From contig JAHEHJ010000002.1 in NCBI GenBank assembly GCA_024644655.1, positions 21,833 to 85,832 on the forward strand: a stretch of DNA of 64,000 nt. The letters run 5' to 3'. Shown here piece after piece: positions 1 to 10,680 of this stretch. The stretch's first letter is position 1. The number at the start of each line of letters is the position of its first letter. The notes under the pieces are model-generated. The model worked only from the letters and a program-made list of their open reading frames with translations. It did not search any database and was not told the origin of the DNA. The position numbers and the translations under genes were made by a program. This stretch comes from Flavobacterium sp. (lineage in GTDB: Bacteria > Bacteroidota > Bacteroidia > Flavobacteriales > Flavobacteriaceae).

Positions 1-172
1 TTGAAATAAAAATCTGATTTAAAATAACAATTTATATGCTTTTTAAACTTTCTTGTCAATCTATAGCCCGATTTCAAAAGTAGTCTTATTTTTTGTTTAA
101 TCAAAGGCGCTTCTAATGTCTTTGTCGCTCATTTAAACTTAAAAGAAGTTGGTTTTTTTATATCTTTGGTTA

Positions 173-1759
173 ATGAGAAAGATTTATACACTTCCTTTTT
201 ATTTTACTTTTATCTTCATATCCTTTGCCCAAGGACCTAATACACTTTGGATGCGCACCTATGGAGGCACTGATGCTGATAGAGCATACGCTGTAAGTAC
301 AACAAATGATGGTGGTTCTATTTTTGTTGGCCAAACTAATTCAAGAAATGGGGATGTATCAGGCCTACATGGTACTAGTTCTGATTCCGATTACTGGGTT
401 GTAAAATTAAATGCAGCAGGCGACATACAGTGGCAAAAATGCCTTGGTGGAACGAATAAAGAATCTGCAAGTGATGTTATTCAGGTTTATGATGGTGGAT
501 ATGTTATTACAGGATTGACCACTTCAAATGACGGTGACGTAACTCTCAATCATAGCACTGGTTATCTCTATGAAGATGTTTGGGTTGTTAAAATTAATGG
601 TTCTGGTACTCTATTGTGGGAAAAAAGCTTTGGTTGTAGAGAACCAGAGTATAGTCCCTACTTATCTGAAACAATTGATGGTGGCATTTTTGTTTGTACT
701 AGTTTACAAAATCAGACCGACTATAGCGGAAGTGCTCCTTTTACTTATGGTGTTGGTAGTAATACAGGATCTGTAGATTACTGGGTAATAAAATTAAATT
801 CCTTAGGAGAAATGCAATGGAACAATCATTATGGAGGTGAAAATTTTGATCGTTCATTCTCTATCAAGGCCACGCCAGATGGAGGATGTATTGTTGCTGG
901 ATCGAGTGATTCACACCATCATGATGTAACTAATTCCTTAACAGCAGATGGTGTATTAATCTCTGATTATTGGATTTTAAAATTGAGCGCCACAGGAGCA
1001 ATTGAATGGCAAAATTCATATGGGGGACTGAGTACTGATGGGGCAAAAAGTATCGCCGTAACAAATGATGGAGGATATATAATAGCCGGTCTCACCTCTT
1101 CAAATAACACTGTTAACGTAACCAATTATCATGGTAATACAGATGGATGGCTTATTAAATTAAACGCATCAGGTACATTAGAATGGCAAAAATCTATTGG
1201 CGGTTCGAATGTAGACTATTTATATGCTATTATACAAACATTAGATGGAGGGTATATAGCATGCGGACAAACAGACTCTATAGATGGCGATTTGGACGGT
1301 ATAACTACAGGTGCCAAAGCTTGGCTTGTAAAACTTGATAGTATTGGCAATATTTCCTGGCAAAGACATTACAAACAGCTCCCCTACAATAATGTGTTTT
1401 ACGATATTTCTCAGTCTACCAACGGAACTTTAATTGCTGTCGGTAGTGGAGAATATTCAAGTACTGGGAATATTGATGTCTTTGCTGTTAAATTAGATGC
1501 AGAGTCATTGTCCAACAGCGACTTTTCAAAATCTGATATTATTCTATATCCCAATGCTGTTGATGCTATTTTGAACATTCAATATTATGGGCAAGTCAAT
1601 GAGAAAATAAATATATATGACATGCTAGGTAAAAAGGTAAACTCCTTTTATATTAAAAATAACACTGTAGATATGAGTTCACTACAAAAAGGCCTTTATT
1701 TCGTAGAAATTAAAAATGAGTTCAATCAGACTACAGTAAAAAAGATTATTAAGATTTAA
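173..1759 (+). CDS. T9SS type A sorting domain-containing secreted repeat protein (DGG..I.G.T / W.(V/I)KL....G repeats)
   Basis: ORF with internal ATG at 173 giving signal peptide MRKIYTLPFYFTFIFISFAQ; about 7 repeats of 'TNDGGYIIAG...WLIKLNASGTLEWQKSIGG'; C-terminal 'ILYPNAVDAILNIQ...GLYFVEIKNEFNQTTVKKIIKI' typical of Por sorting domain. Confidence 0.85.
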   Translation: MRKIYTLPFYFTFIFISFAQGPNTLWMRTYGGTDADRAYAVSTTNDGGSIFVGQTNSRNGDVSGLHGTSSDSDYWVVKLNAAGDIQWQKCLGGTNKESASDVIQVYDGGYVITGLTTSNDGDVTLNHSTGYLYEDVWVVKINGSGTLLWEKSFGCREPEYSPYLSETIDGGIFVCTSLQNQTDYSGSAPFTYGVGSNTGSVDYWVIKLNSLGEMQWNNHYGGENFDRSFSIKATPDGGCIVAGSSDSHHHDVTNSLTADGVLISDYWILKLSATGAIEWQNSYGGLSTDGAKSIAVTNDGGYIIAGLTSSNNTVNVTNYHGNTDGWLIKLNASGTLEWQKSIGGSNVDYLYAIIQTLDGGYIACGQTDSIDGDLDGITTGAKAWLVKLDSIGNISWQRHYKQLPYNNVFYDISQSTNGTLIAVGSGEYSSTGNIDVFAVKLDAESLSNSDFSKSDIILYPNAVDAILNIQYYGQVNEKINIYDMLGKKVNSFYIKNNTVDMSSLQKGLYFVEIKNEFNQTTVKKIIKI

Positions 1760-2078
1760 TCCTTGTGCGCACTTTTTATAATCTCCTTATGTAAACTTTG
1801 AATTCAAAATTAGTGAACATTGCTTTTACACATCAAAGAAATTCATACTATTTGTCATTCAAGAATGATTTACGAGCAATCCAAGATGATCTTCAAATTC
1901 AAGAATTCCGCTCCAAAATGACAAATGTGACTTCTAGGATAATACTTGAAGGATTAAGACTAACTCTTCCAAAGGTATTCCTGAAGATTTAATTGCAATT
2001 TATAATCGTTAATAAATTAAAATTTGAACATGCCTTTTGAAAACGGCATCCAATACTTGGAAAAAGATTTTTTACTTT

Positions 2079-2924
2079 TTACCTTTTTAAACTGTCTTCC
2101 CAATTTTTAATCTGAATTCCAAAAGCATTCTTGATTTTTGTCTTGTCCAACACACTAAACTTTGGTCTTTGGGCCGGTGTTGGATAAGCTGATGTTGGTA
2201 TTGGTTTTAAATCTATGTTTATGTTGTTAACCTCAAAAATCTTTTTGGCAAAATCATACCAGCTGCATTGTCCCTCGTTACTAAAGTTATAGATGCCGAA
2301 TTTGGATGCTGTGTTTTGGGAGCTAAAAGTGACTATCTTAATAAGAGCTTCTGCTAAATCAACAGCATTGGTTGGTGAACCTATTTGGTCATTTACTACC
2401 GAAAGTGTATCTCTTTCTGAAGCCAGTCGCAGCATGGTTTTCATAAAATTGTTTCCAAATTGAGAATACACCCAAGAGGTTCTGAGGATAAAATACTCAT
2501 CAAAAACAGCTCGAATAGCATTTTCACCATCGAGTTTAGTTTGACCGTAAACTCCAGTTGGATTTGGAATGTCATTCTCGCCGTAAGGCGTATTTTTTTT
2601 GCCATCAAAAACAAAATCGGTAGAGACGTGAAATAAAACGGTATGATACTTTTTACAAACGACAGCTAAGTTTTGAACTCCAATAGCATTGATTAAATGA
2701 GCTTTTTTGGGTTCACTTTCAGCTCTGTCGACAGCTGTATAAGCAGCAGCATTAATACAATATTGAGGTTTATAATGGTAAAATACAGATTTACAATTTT
2801 CGAAATTTGTAATATCTAAACTTTTAGAATCACAAAAAATAAATTGAATTTCCGGATAATTAGACGCTATATGCTTTAAGCTTTGCCCCAGTTGTCCATT
2901 AGCCCCTGTAATTAATACTACCAT
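2079..2924 (-). CDS. rfbD: dTDP-4-dehydrorhamnose reductase
   Basis: MVVLITGANGQLGQSL N-terminus, NAAAYTAVDRAE, STDFVFDG motifs; adjacent to rfbC/rfbA. Confidence 0.95.
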   Translation of the reverse strand: MVVLITGANGQLGQSLKHIASNYPEIQFIFCDSKSLDITNFENCKSVFYHYKPQYCINAAAYTAVDRAESEPKKAHLINAIGVQNLAVVCKKYHTVLFHVSTDFVFDGKKNTPYGENDIPNPTGVYGQTKLDGENAIRAVFDEYFILRTSWVYSQFGNNFMKTMLRLASERDTLSVVNDQIGSPTNAVDLAEALIKIVTFSSQNTASKFGIYNFSNEGQCSWYDFAKKIFEVNNINIDLKPIPTSAYPTPAQRPKFSVLDKTKIKNAFGIQIKNWEDSLKR

Positions 2925-3469
2925 ACTTTTTTTGCATTTTCAAAAGAAGGAAGTGTTTTGTCCTTTTCTGAAATAATTAAATCTTCTAATTTAAATTGCC
3001 AATCCACATTAATTGTGGGATCATTATAATTAATTCCTCCTTCTGATTCTTTATTGTAAAAATTATCGCATTTGTAAAAGAACGTGGCCGTTTCACTTAA
3101 TACTAAAAAACCGTGAGCAAATCCTCTTGGCACAAAAAACTGTCTTTGGTTTTCTCCTGATATTAGTATAGAAACATATTGCCCATAAGTAGCTGAATCA
3201 GGTCTTATATCAACCGCAACATCAAGAACTTCTCCCTGTAGTACTCTTACTAATTTAGCTTGAGCAAATTCATTTGTTTGATAATGTAAACCTCTTAATA
3301 CTCCTTTTGTAGAATAGGATTGGTTGTCTTGTACAAAGTGAACATTTTGACCCACTCCGATTTGAAAGGTGTTTTCATTAAAACTCTCCATAAAATAACC
3401 TCGTTCATCACGGATAATTTTTGGCTCAATAATAAAACAACCTTCCAGTTTTGTAGCAATAAAATTCAT
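2918..3469 (-). CDS. rfbC: dTDP-4-dehydrorhamnose 3,5-epimerase
   Basis: RGYFMESFNENTF, LRGLHYQ, FVPRGFAHGFLVLSE motifs. Confidence 0.95.
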   Translation of the reverse strand: MNFIATKLEGCFIIEPKIIRDERGYFMESFNENTFQIGVGQNVHFVQDNQSYSTKGVLRGLHYQTNEFAQAKLVRVLQGEVLDVAVDIRPDSATYGQYVSILISGENQRQFFVPRGFAHGFLVLSETATFFYKCDNFYNKESEGGINYNDPTINVDWQFKLEDLIISEKDKTLPSFENAKKVW

Positions 3470-3472
3470 TTT

Positions 3473-4330
3473 TTATATTAAACTTAATAAATGAGTGCCA
3501 TAACCACTTTTTAATAACGGCTGTGCTAATTTTTTTAACTGATTGGCATCTATAAAGCCCATTCTAAATGCAGCTTCTTCAATAGCACCTATTTTCAAAC
3601 CTTGTCGCTCTTCTATAACTTGAACAAATTGACTGGCTTGCATTAAGGAGTTAAATGTACCTGTATCTAACCAAGCTGTTCCTCTATCAAGTATACTTAC
3701 TTTGAGCTTCCCTCTTTTTAAATACTCTTTGTTTACATCTGTAATTTCTAATTCCCCTCGGTGACTTGGTTTGATATTTGCCGCAATATCCACAACATCA
3801 TTATCATAAAAATAAATACCCGGAACTGCAAAATTAGATTTAGGTTTTTCTGGTTTTTCTTCTATCGAAAGCACATTCCCATTTTCATCAAAATCAACTA
3901 CTCCATAGCGTTCTGGATCATGGACATGATAAGCATATATAATTCCACCGTCAGGATTATTATTGGTTAATAATAATGACGATAAACCTGTTCCGTAAAA
4001 AATATTGTCTCCCAGTACTAATGCTACTTTATCTGTCCCTATAAAATCTTTACCAATAATAAATGCTTCAGCTAAACCATTTGGATTTTCTTGAATTGCA
4101 TATTCAAATCGACAACCTAATGAACTTCCATCTCCCAATAACTGTCTAAATAAAGGTAGATCATGTGGAGTAGAGATAATTAATATTTCATTAATTCCAG
4201 ACCACAATAAAGTAGATAATGGGTAATAAATCATTGGCTTATCATAAATTGGCATCAACTGTTTACTCACTGCTAATGTCAATGGATGTAAACGTGTTCC
4301 CGATCCACCCGCTAAAATAATTCCTTTCAT
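3473..4330 (-). CDS. rfbA: glucose-1-phosphate thymidylyltransferase
   Basis: [41 protein letters not shown]. Confidence 0.96.
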   Translation of the reverse strand: MKGIILAGGSGTRLHPLTLAVSKQLMPIYDKPMIYYPLSTLLWSGINEILIISTPHDLPLFRQLLGDGSSLGCRFEYAIQENPNGLAEAFIIGKDFIGTDKVALVLGDNIFYGTGLSSLLLTNNNPDGGIIYAYHVHDPERYGVVDFDENGNVLSIEEKPEKPKSNFAVPGIYFYDNDVVDIAANIKPSHRGELEITDVNKEYLKRGKLKVSILDRGTAWLDTGTFNSLMQASQFVQVIEERQGLKIGAIEEAAFRMGFIDANQLKKLAQPLLKSGYGTHLLSLI

Positions 4331-5325
4331 TACTTACTTATTAATTTTGCCAATTGTCTTTTATAATATCTCTTAAAATAAGAAATAGAGATGAAGATAA
4401 ACAAGAAAAATAAAGGAATTATTAATTTCATTTTTCCATTTATTGATTCTGTATTTTTAATATTTAACGCAATACTATTTACTTTAATAATTTTATCCAA
4501 ATTAATTAATTCCATGCGTTTTGTTCCTTGTTCATACAACAAATCATTTTTAGTTTTTAGCAATTCACCCAATTGAGAATTTTCATTATAATAAACTAAT
4601 TTGTCACTTTTTTGAGAAGAACCATTAACGGTGTTAGAAAAAGTATTTAAAATTGCATTAATTTGGTTGAGGATAGAATCATTTTCAACCATTTTTTTCT
4701 TAATATTTATAATATATTGGCGCTGTATAGACGTGTAATATTCCGAATTATTTATATAATTTAAGATTGGATTTACCATGTTTTTTTCAGAGGTTAATCC
4801 AGAGGTTGAAAATATAATTTCGTGATATGGATAGTTTTTACTGGTCATGTCTTCATTGACAATTTTTTTAATATCACCATCTTCCGCCATTAATTTTAAT
4901 AATTCAAAGTTGTTGTCTTTGTCTTTATTTCCTATAAATTTATACACATCAAGTATCGGTTCTATTTTAATAGTGTTTATTTTTTTAGGAAACTTTATCC
5001 CTACTACATCTCTTAAAAAAACAGTGTCGTTATCTTTTATTTTAGAATTTAAGAGCTCTATTTTAGAGTACAAATAATCATTAGAACCAAAATTAGGGCA
5101 TACTATCAATTTATGATTGTATGACTTATTGGTTTTATCTAAGTATGTGCCCATTACGACTCCTATAACTACAATAATTGTTATCCAAATAACATTCCTT
5201 CTAAAGTATAATAGTGCTCTAAATATGCTGTTTGAGATTCCCTCAAAAAAACTTCCGATTTTTTTAGAAATTTGAGACAAATCAATTTCTTGATTGTCTG
5301 TATTTTGCTGAGTTGTTTCGCTCAT
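4330..5325 (-). CDS. Wzz-like chain-length determinant / polysaccharide-associated two-TM protein
   Basis: N-terminal and C-terminal TM segments flanking a coiled periplasmic region; located between rfbA and DUF6909 gene. Confidence 0.6.
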   Translation of the reverse strand: MSETTQQNTDNQEIDLSQISKKIGSFFEGISNSIFRALLYFRRNVIWITIIVVIGVVMGTYLDKTNKSYNHKLIVCPNFGSNDYLYSKIELLNSKIKDNDTVFLRDVVGIKFPKKINTIKIEPILDVYKFIGNKDKDNNFELLKLMAEDGDIKKIVNEDMTSKNYPYHEIIFSTSGLTSEKNMVNPILNYINNSEYYTSIQRQYIINIKKKMVENDSILNQINAILNTFSNTVNGSSQKSDKLVYYNENSQLGELLKTKNDLLYEQGTKRMELINLDKIIKVNSIALNIKNTESINGKMKLIIPLFFLFIFISISYFKRYYKRQLAKLISK

Positions 5326-5333
5326 ATAAATGA

Positions 5334-7022
5334 TTATTTTATGTTAAATATTTGTTCTAGAATTTTAATAGTGATTAAATAGGTTGGCTTAACCCCTGTT
5401 GTTCCTAATCCTCCAGAAGCTAAAGTACTACCTGTTTCTAATGGATTATCAGAGGCATAATATGCATACCTAACTTTTACATTTGGATGAATACTTTTTC
5501 TAATTTTTGAGGCTGATTGAATCGCTTTTTGGTAATAAGCTCCTTCCATTTCTAACCCAATTGCTCCCCACGTTGACTCATGAAAAAATTTCAATAAATC
5601 CTTGTTTTGAAGCGAGGTTCCAAGAACAGTTACCATTGGACCTGCAAAAACAGGAATATCATTTCCTTCAAACATTTTAGCCGTTAATTCATTTTCAAAA
5701 GGATAATTATCTGCTGTGCCTTCATTAATATGGGCATTTGGAATCATAATGTCTCCTTTCCCTCCTTGAAGAATACCGGCTTTACCCATTATAGAAACCG
5801 ATTCTACTTTTAAAAATAAATGATTATTTACCTTTTTAAACGGTTTAAGTAACTCATCAATAGTTTCATAAGCTTGTTCGCCAAAGGCATAATCCATAAC
5901 CACAATTACGGGATAATCATTTCCTAATTTGGCATTTGGAAATCCAGATTTTGACCAATCTATTTGTGCCGTATCAAAAATTTGAACATCTATATTGGTT
6001 CCTGACGTATCAAGCAATGAAATCATTCCGTGTTTTAAAGCAAAATCTTCTACTTTACTTCGTAACTCTTTACTTCCAGACGCACTCAAATCTTCATATA
6101 TCTGATAATCCGATTTTCCTTTGTATTTTGTAGCTAATACTCCATTGGCAAAAATAGAATTCATAACAGAGTGCATATTGGCACTAATAATATGAATAGG
6201 TCTATCTATTAAATTATGCTGAAATAAAACTTCTTTAATATTTGTAGCCCAAATTTCACCATGAATATGATGCCCTAATCTTTCTCTTAAAATGGGACTG
6301 AATGTAATAGTTCTTTTATTGTTATCAACTACTTCCTCAATCGCAATTTTTCCTAACCAATAGATAAGATGTAAAAATCTATCTGGCTTTTCAGCCGTGC
6401 CAAAATCATCATATATATTCATAACCTCAGCAAACGTTCTGCCTAAAACATTAGCCGCATGAGATATTGCCTTTTCTTTATCAACTTGATTTAGTTTTTT
6501 GGTTTGTATAGCGGCTTGTTCTAACTTCTGCCAATCCCGAGAAATTCTACCTTCATCATCAATCAATACACGGTTTTTTATTTTGTGTGATTCGATAAAA
6601 ATAAAAGTCAAATGCGTTAAAATATCATAAATATCTGAGCGACCGCGAGTAATTTCAACATTCATTTGCTCATCATCTATTCGATAACAATTTCGTCTTC
6701 TCTTTGGAGGAATAATAGCTTTAAAATGGGATTTTGAATATCCCTCGTCTGAAGTTAAATTGATATAACGGCATTCTTCAATGCCTACCGGAAGTCGTTC
6801 AATAACATAAAGTAAACCATTTAACTCTACTTTTTCCTCTGCAATACTCCCGTAAATCTCAGGGCGAAGCGCTAATAATGCTTCTCTTAATGTGTCTCCT
6901 GAAACACCCATTGGTTTATAAAAACCTCTGTTAAATAAATGTCTCATTGTAATGTACAATCGTTCGATAGCTGCCGACGATTCTTGCGCTCTTGAGCGCG
7001 AAATGTTTTTAATTTCCTTCAT
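5334..7022 (-). CDS. DUF6909-like conserved protein; C-terminal half resembles the nucleosidase/phosphorylase fold
   Basis: 562 aa continuous ORF; C-term has 'AGPMVTVLGTSLQNKDLL...GAIGLEMEGAYYQKAI' reminiscent of purine nucleoside phosphorylase MEG motif. Confidence 0.6.
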   Translation of the reverse strand: MKEIKNISRSRAQESSAAIERLYITMRHLFNRGFYKPMGVSGDTLREALLALRPEIYGSIAEEKVELNGLLYVIERLPVGIEECRYINLTSDEGYSKSHFKAIIPPKRRRNCYRIDDEQMNVEITRGRSDIYDILTHLTFIFIESHKIKNRVLIDDEGRISRDWQKLEQAAIQTKKLNQVDKEKAISHAANVLGRTFAEVMNIYDDFGTAEKPDRFLHLIYWLGKIAIEEVVDNNKRTITFSPILRERLGHHIHGEIWATNIKEVLFQHNLIDRPIHIISANMHSVMNSIFANGVLATKYKGKSDYQIYEDLSASGSKELRSKVEDFALKHGMISLLDTSGTNIDVQIFDTAQIDWSKSGFPNAKLGNDYPVIVVMDYAFGEQAYETIDELLKPFKKVNNHLFLKVESVSIMGKAGILQGGKGDIMIPNAHINEGTADNYPFENELTAKMFEGNDIPVFAGPMVTVLGTSLQNKDLLKFFHESTWGAIGLEMEGAYYQKAIQSASKIRKSIHPNVKVRYAYYASDNPLETGSTLASGGLGTTGVKPTYLITIKILEQIFNIK

Positions 7023-7062
7023 TAAATTGTTTTTCTAACCTACAAATATAGGGTTTTTAACT

Positions 7063-7932
7063 TTAGTTGGTAAGTACCAAATTAATTGAAGGCTCATACA
7101 CCATCATTTTAGGATTGGGATTGTTACTGTCCTGTTTCGTTTGCTTATTCCATTTTCCTCCATAAAAGGTGAAAATAAAATCTCTTTGCACATAATTGTA
7201 GAGCATAAAAGGATAATACGTTTTTTGAATGAGTACTTTTTTTGTATTCGTGTCTTGTATTTCTCGCTCAACTTTGTTTTTTTCAATGATTAATTTTTCA
7301 TACCCAATAAAAACTCCTGTTTTTGGCATTCTTAAATTTAATTCTGTAACATCAAAAAAGGTCTTCTTAACTCCTTTTTTTACCGATACTACAAAATCTT
7401 TGCTAAGTAATTCATCTCCCGGAAAACCATCTGAATTTACCCCATAAAAATGGATTTTTACAGACGCATTCTCAATTTCACTGTCTGTTAAAATGGAAAC
7501 CTGTTTGATGTATTTTGTTTTTTTATATTTCGAATAATAGGGGAAAAACTTTGCGTCTATCTTGGGTCCATTATCAAAAGCTTGATATGTTTCGTTCTTT
7601 ACTTTCCCTATTTCCAATTCTCGTGTTTCAAATCGTTTTGGAGCAACAGTAACTTCATCCAATTTTAAAGCAATTGCGTTTAAAATTACTTTTTGAACTT
7701 GATTTGCTCTTATTGTTTTTTTCTCATACCCCAAAGCTGAAAAAACTAAATTTTTGGTTTCAGAAACAGTAATTGTAAAGGCACCATTTTCTTCAGATGA
7801 TGTTCCGCTATTTTCATTTTCCACAGCTATGTTGACATAAGATATGGGTTGATTGTTTTCATCTACGACCACACCTTTAATTTGAGCAGATAGAGAGAGG
7901 GTAAATAAAAAAAGAAATACTACTGTTTTCAT
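7063..7932 (-). CDS. carboxypeptidase-like regulatory domain-containing protein
   Basis: signal peptide; 'IKGVVVDENNQPISYVNIAVENENSGTSSEENGAFTITV' CarboxypepD_reg-like repeat; paralog of next gene. Confidence 0.75.
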   Translation of the reverse strand: MKTVVFLFLFTLSLSAQIKGVVVDENNQPISYVNIAVENENSGTSSEENGAFTITVSETKNLVFSALGYEKKTIRANQVQKVILNAIALKLDEVTVAPKRFETRELEIGKVKNETYQAFDNGPKIDAKFFPYYSKYKKTKYIKQVSILTDSEIENASVKIHFYGVNSDGFPGDELLSKDFVVSVKKGVKKTFFDVTELNLRMPKTGVFIGYEKLIIEKNKVEREIQDTNTKKVLIQKTYYPFMLYNYVQRDFIFTFYGGKWNKQTKQDSNNPNPKMMVYEPSINLVLTN

Positions 7933-7933
7933 T

Positions 7934-8821
7934 CTAGTCTGTTAAAGTTACATTAATTGCAGGCGAAATTACTTTTGATTTAGTTTTTTGATTGATATAC
8001 ATACTAAATCGTTGTTTTGTCCATTTGCCAGCGCGAAAAGTATAACTTTCCTCTAAATCTGAATTAGTATACATTATATGCGGTCCATAATTTAAAATAT
8101 AAATTGTTTTTTTAGAGTTTATAATTCCAGCCTTTTCCATATACTTGTTACTGTCAATCAATAAACTCTCAAAGCCCACTATAATTCCTTCTTTTGGCAT
8201 TTCTATATCATAGGACGATACATCTACTATTGTTTTGTGTTTCCCTTTTTTAGTTTTAACAATAATCGATTCAGAAATCATATCAATTCCGGGTAATCCA
8301 TCTTTTGCTATTCTATAAATGCGTGCTCTAAAAGAAGCGCCTTCTACTTCGCTATTTGTAAAAAAGATAAGATTCTTAATATGGCTGATATCTTTGTTTA
8401 TTGTGTCACGATTTATGTTTTTTGCTAATATCCAAGGCGCAGTTTGTGGTTCAGGTAGGTAATAGCGGTTTTTTGAATTACCAACTTCTACTTCTTTAGT
8501 CCTTTTGGGTTTTGTAACAATAACTTCATTCAATTTATAAATAGCAGCTGACATAACCACCTTTTTAGTATCGGCAGCTGCCAATTTTAAAGTTTCATAT
8601 CCCATTGCTGAAAAAATCAATTCTTTATTTTGTTCTGAAACTGAAACTGAAAACTCCCCATTTTCTTCCGAAGTAGTTCCAGTATTTTCATTTTCCACAG
8701 TTATGTTGACATAGGAAATAGGCTGATTATTTGCATCTACAACCACACCTTTAATTTGACCCGACAAAGAAAAACCTATCAACAACACCAACCAAAAGAA
8801 TCTCTTTTGTTTCATTTTCAT
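7934..8821 (-). CDS. carboxypeptidase-like regulatory domain-containing protein (tandem paralog)
   Basis: 'IKGVVVDANNQPISYVNITVENENTGTTSEENGEFSVSV'; same layout as 7063..7932. Confidence 0.75.
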   Translation of the reverse strand: MKMKQKRFFWLVLLIGFSLSGQIKGVVVDANNQPISYVNITVENENTGTTSEENGEFSVSVSEQNKELIFSAMGYETLKLAAADTKKVVMSAAIYKLNEVIVTKPKRTKEVEVGNSKNRYYLPEPQTAPWILAKNINRDTINKDISHIKNLIFFTNSEVEGASFRARIYRIAKDGLPGIDMISESIIVKTKKGKHKTIVDVSSYDIEMPKEGIIVGFESLLIDSNKYMEKAGIINSKKTIYILNYGPHIMYTNSDLEESYTFRAGKWTKQRFSMYINQKTKSKVISPAINVTLTD

Positions 8822-10309
8822 TTATTCTCTTTTTAAAAAATCCACTAGTTTACGATCATTAGAAAGACGAGGTAATTTATTCTGTCCCCCTAACTTTCCT
8901 ATCGATTTCATATACTCATGAAATCCATTTTTAGCGACTTTAGTTATTATAAGTGTTCGCAATACATTCCCCGCAATCAAATCGTCATAATATACATTTT
9001 GTTTGCGCATAGCAGAGTCTATTCGCAATGCGAAGGAGTCTAAGTCTTCCGGTAAGGTTTCAAACTCAATAAACCATTCGTGATAAGGCATTCCTTGATC
9101 GGGTGCAATTTGTGGTGCCACCGTAAATTCATTTATCTGAATAGATGTGCCCTCCAATGCTTCATTTAAAGCATATTCCACTTCTTTTCCAATCACATGT
9201 TCTCCAAAAGCGGAAATAAAATGTTTAATTCTTCCAGATACGATAACTCTATGCGGTTTTAAATGAGTAAATTGGATGGTATCTCCTATATTATATGCCC
9301 ACAAACCTGCATTTGTTGATATTATTAATACGTAATTCACGCCTAGTTCCACTTCTCCTATGGTATACCGCTTTGGTTGTTCGTTAAAATAGTCCTCAAC
9401 TTTTATAAACTCATAAAAAATTCCAGAATTTAATAGCAGTAACATTCCTTTTTCACTTTGGGAATCTTGATACGCAAAAAAACCTTCCGAGGCTGGAAAC
9501 AATTCAATAGCATCTACTTTTCTACCTATTAAATTTTCAAATTTGGCACGATAGGGTTCAAAATTAACTCCTCCATAAATGAATAAAGTAAAGTTTTTAA
9601 AAAGTGTTCCAACAGGCTTATACGCTTTTTGCTGTAATTTTTCAAAATACATTTGAACCCATGACGGAATGCCCGAAATCACAGCCATGTCTTCATCAAT
9701 AGTTTCATTGACTATGGCATCTACCTTCGTTTCCCAATCTTCAATACAATTGGTTTTCCAACTTGGTAATCTGTTTTTTTGAAGATAACTCGGTACAAAA
9801 TGAGCTACTATACCCGAAAGTCTACCTAATTTTATTCCATGTTTATCTTCTAGTAAAGGACTGCCTTGTAAAAAAATCATTTTACCATTTACAAAATCTG
9901 CCTTACCCGTTTCGTGTATATAACTCAATATAGCATTCCGAGCTGCTTCAATATGAAAAGGCATTGATTCTTTAGTCAATGGAATATATTTAGCGCCTGA
10001 AGTGGTGCCTGACGTTTTAGCAAAATACAACGGTTTTCCGTTCCAAAGTACATTCTCTTCTCCCTTGACCACTCGATCTATATAGGGCCGTAATGCTTCA
10101 TAATCTCGAACCGGAACTTGTTGGGCGAATTTCTCTACCGTCTTGATGTTAGAAAAATGATGATCTCTACCAAATTGAGTGTGTTGGGCCGAAGCTATTA
10201 AATCTTCAAATACTTTTTGTTGAGTAGCCACAGGGTTTTGAAGCCACTTTTGGGTCTTACGGTGAATATAGTGAGCAAATATTTTAGCAGCAAAAGATTT
10301 TACTGACAT
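8822..10309 (-). CDS. GH3 auxin-responsive promoter family protein (acyl-adenylase-like)
   Basis: 'FAKTSGTTSGAKYIPLTKES', 'LWAYNIGDTIQFT', 'RIKHFISAFGEHV' motifs typical of GH3 family. Confidence 0.85.
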   Translation of the reverse strand: MSVKSFAAKIFAHYIHRKTQKWLQNPVATQQKVFEDLIASAQHTQFGRDHHFSNIKTVEKFAQQVPVRDYEALRPYIDRVVKGEENVLWNGKPLYFAKTSGTTSGAKYIPLTKESMPFHIEAARNAILSYIHETGKADFVNGKMIFLQGSPLLEDKHGIKLGRLSGIVAHFVPSYLQKNRLPSWKTNCIEDWETKVDAIVNETIDEDMAVISGIPSWVQMYFEKLQQKAYKPVGTLFKNFTLFIYGGVNFEPYRAKFENLIGRKVDAIELFPASEGFFAYQDSQSEKGMLLLLNSGIFYEFIKVEDYFNEQPKRYTIGEVELGVNYVLIISTNAGLWAYNIGDTIQFTHLKPHRVIVSGRIKHFISAFGEHVIGKEVEYALNEALEGTSIQINEFTVAPQIAPDQGMPYHEWFIEFETLPEDLDSFALRIDSAMRKQNVYYDDLIAGNVLRTLIITKVAKNGFHEYMKSIGKLGGQNKLPRLSNDRKLVDFLKRE

Positions 10310-10312
10310 AGC

Positions 10313-10678
10313 TTATTGATTTGGGAAATTCTTTTTTATTGCTTTTTCTGTGGTAACGATCATATAAATACAACCAATTATCATAAAACCAATTCCTAAA
10401 AAAGCAGCTAATTCTTGATTGATGCTTATAAATAAATTAAGAAAAGAAAACGCTAGTAAAAACAACGCCAACTGAAACATCTTACCTGTAGAGTACTTTT
10501 GAGAGAAATCCCAAACTTGCTGATTTTTCATTGAAGCATTAGTTCTATAACCATATAAATAATTAACTTCTTTAGGAGGGAAGAAATGCATAATAATCGC
10601 AGCAATAAAAAAAACGATTCCAACTAAAAAAGAAACAATTCCAACTCTATCTGCTAAGTAATTTAAAATTTGTTCCAT
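10313..10678 (-). CDS. SdpI family membrane protein
   Basis: 'YLYGYRTNASMKNQQVWDFSQKYSTG' plus TM helices. Confidence 0.75.
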   Translation of the reverse strand: MEQILNYLADRVGIVSFLVGIVFFIAAIIMHFFPPKEVNYLYGYRTNASMKNQQVWDFSQKYSTGKMFQLALFLLAFSFLNLFISINQELAAFLGIGFMIIGCIYMIVTTEKAIKKNFPNQ

Positions 10679-10680
10679 AA

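Noticed and set aside
1798-1992. 64-aa plus-strand ORF
   Set aside because: Begins at TTG, no recognisable domain, in a low-complexity AT-rich gap; not supportable as a gene.
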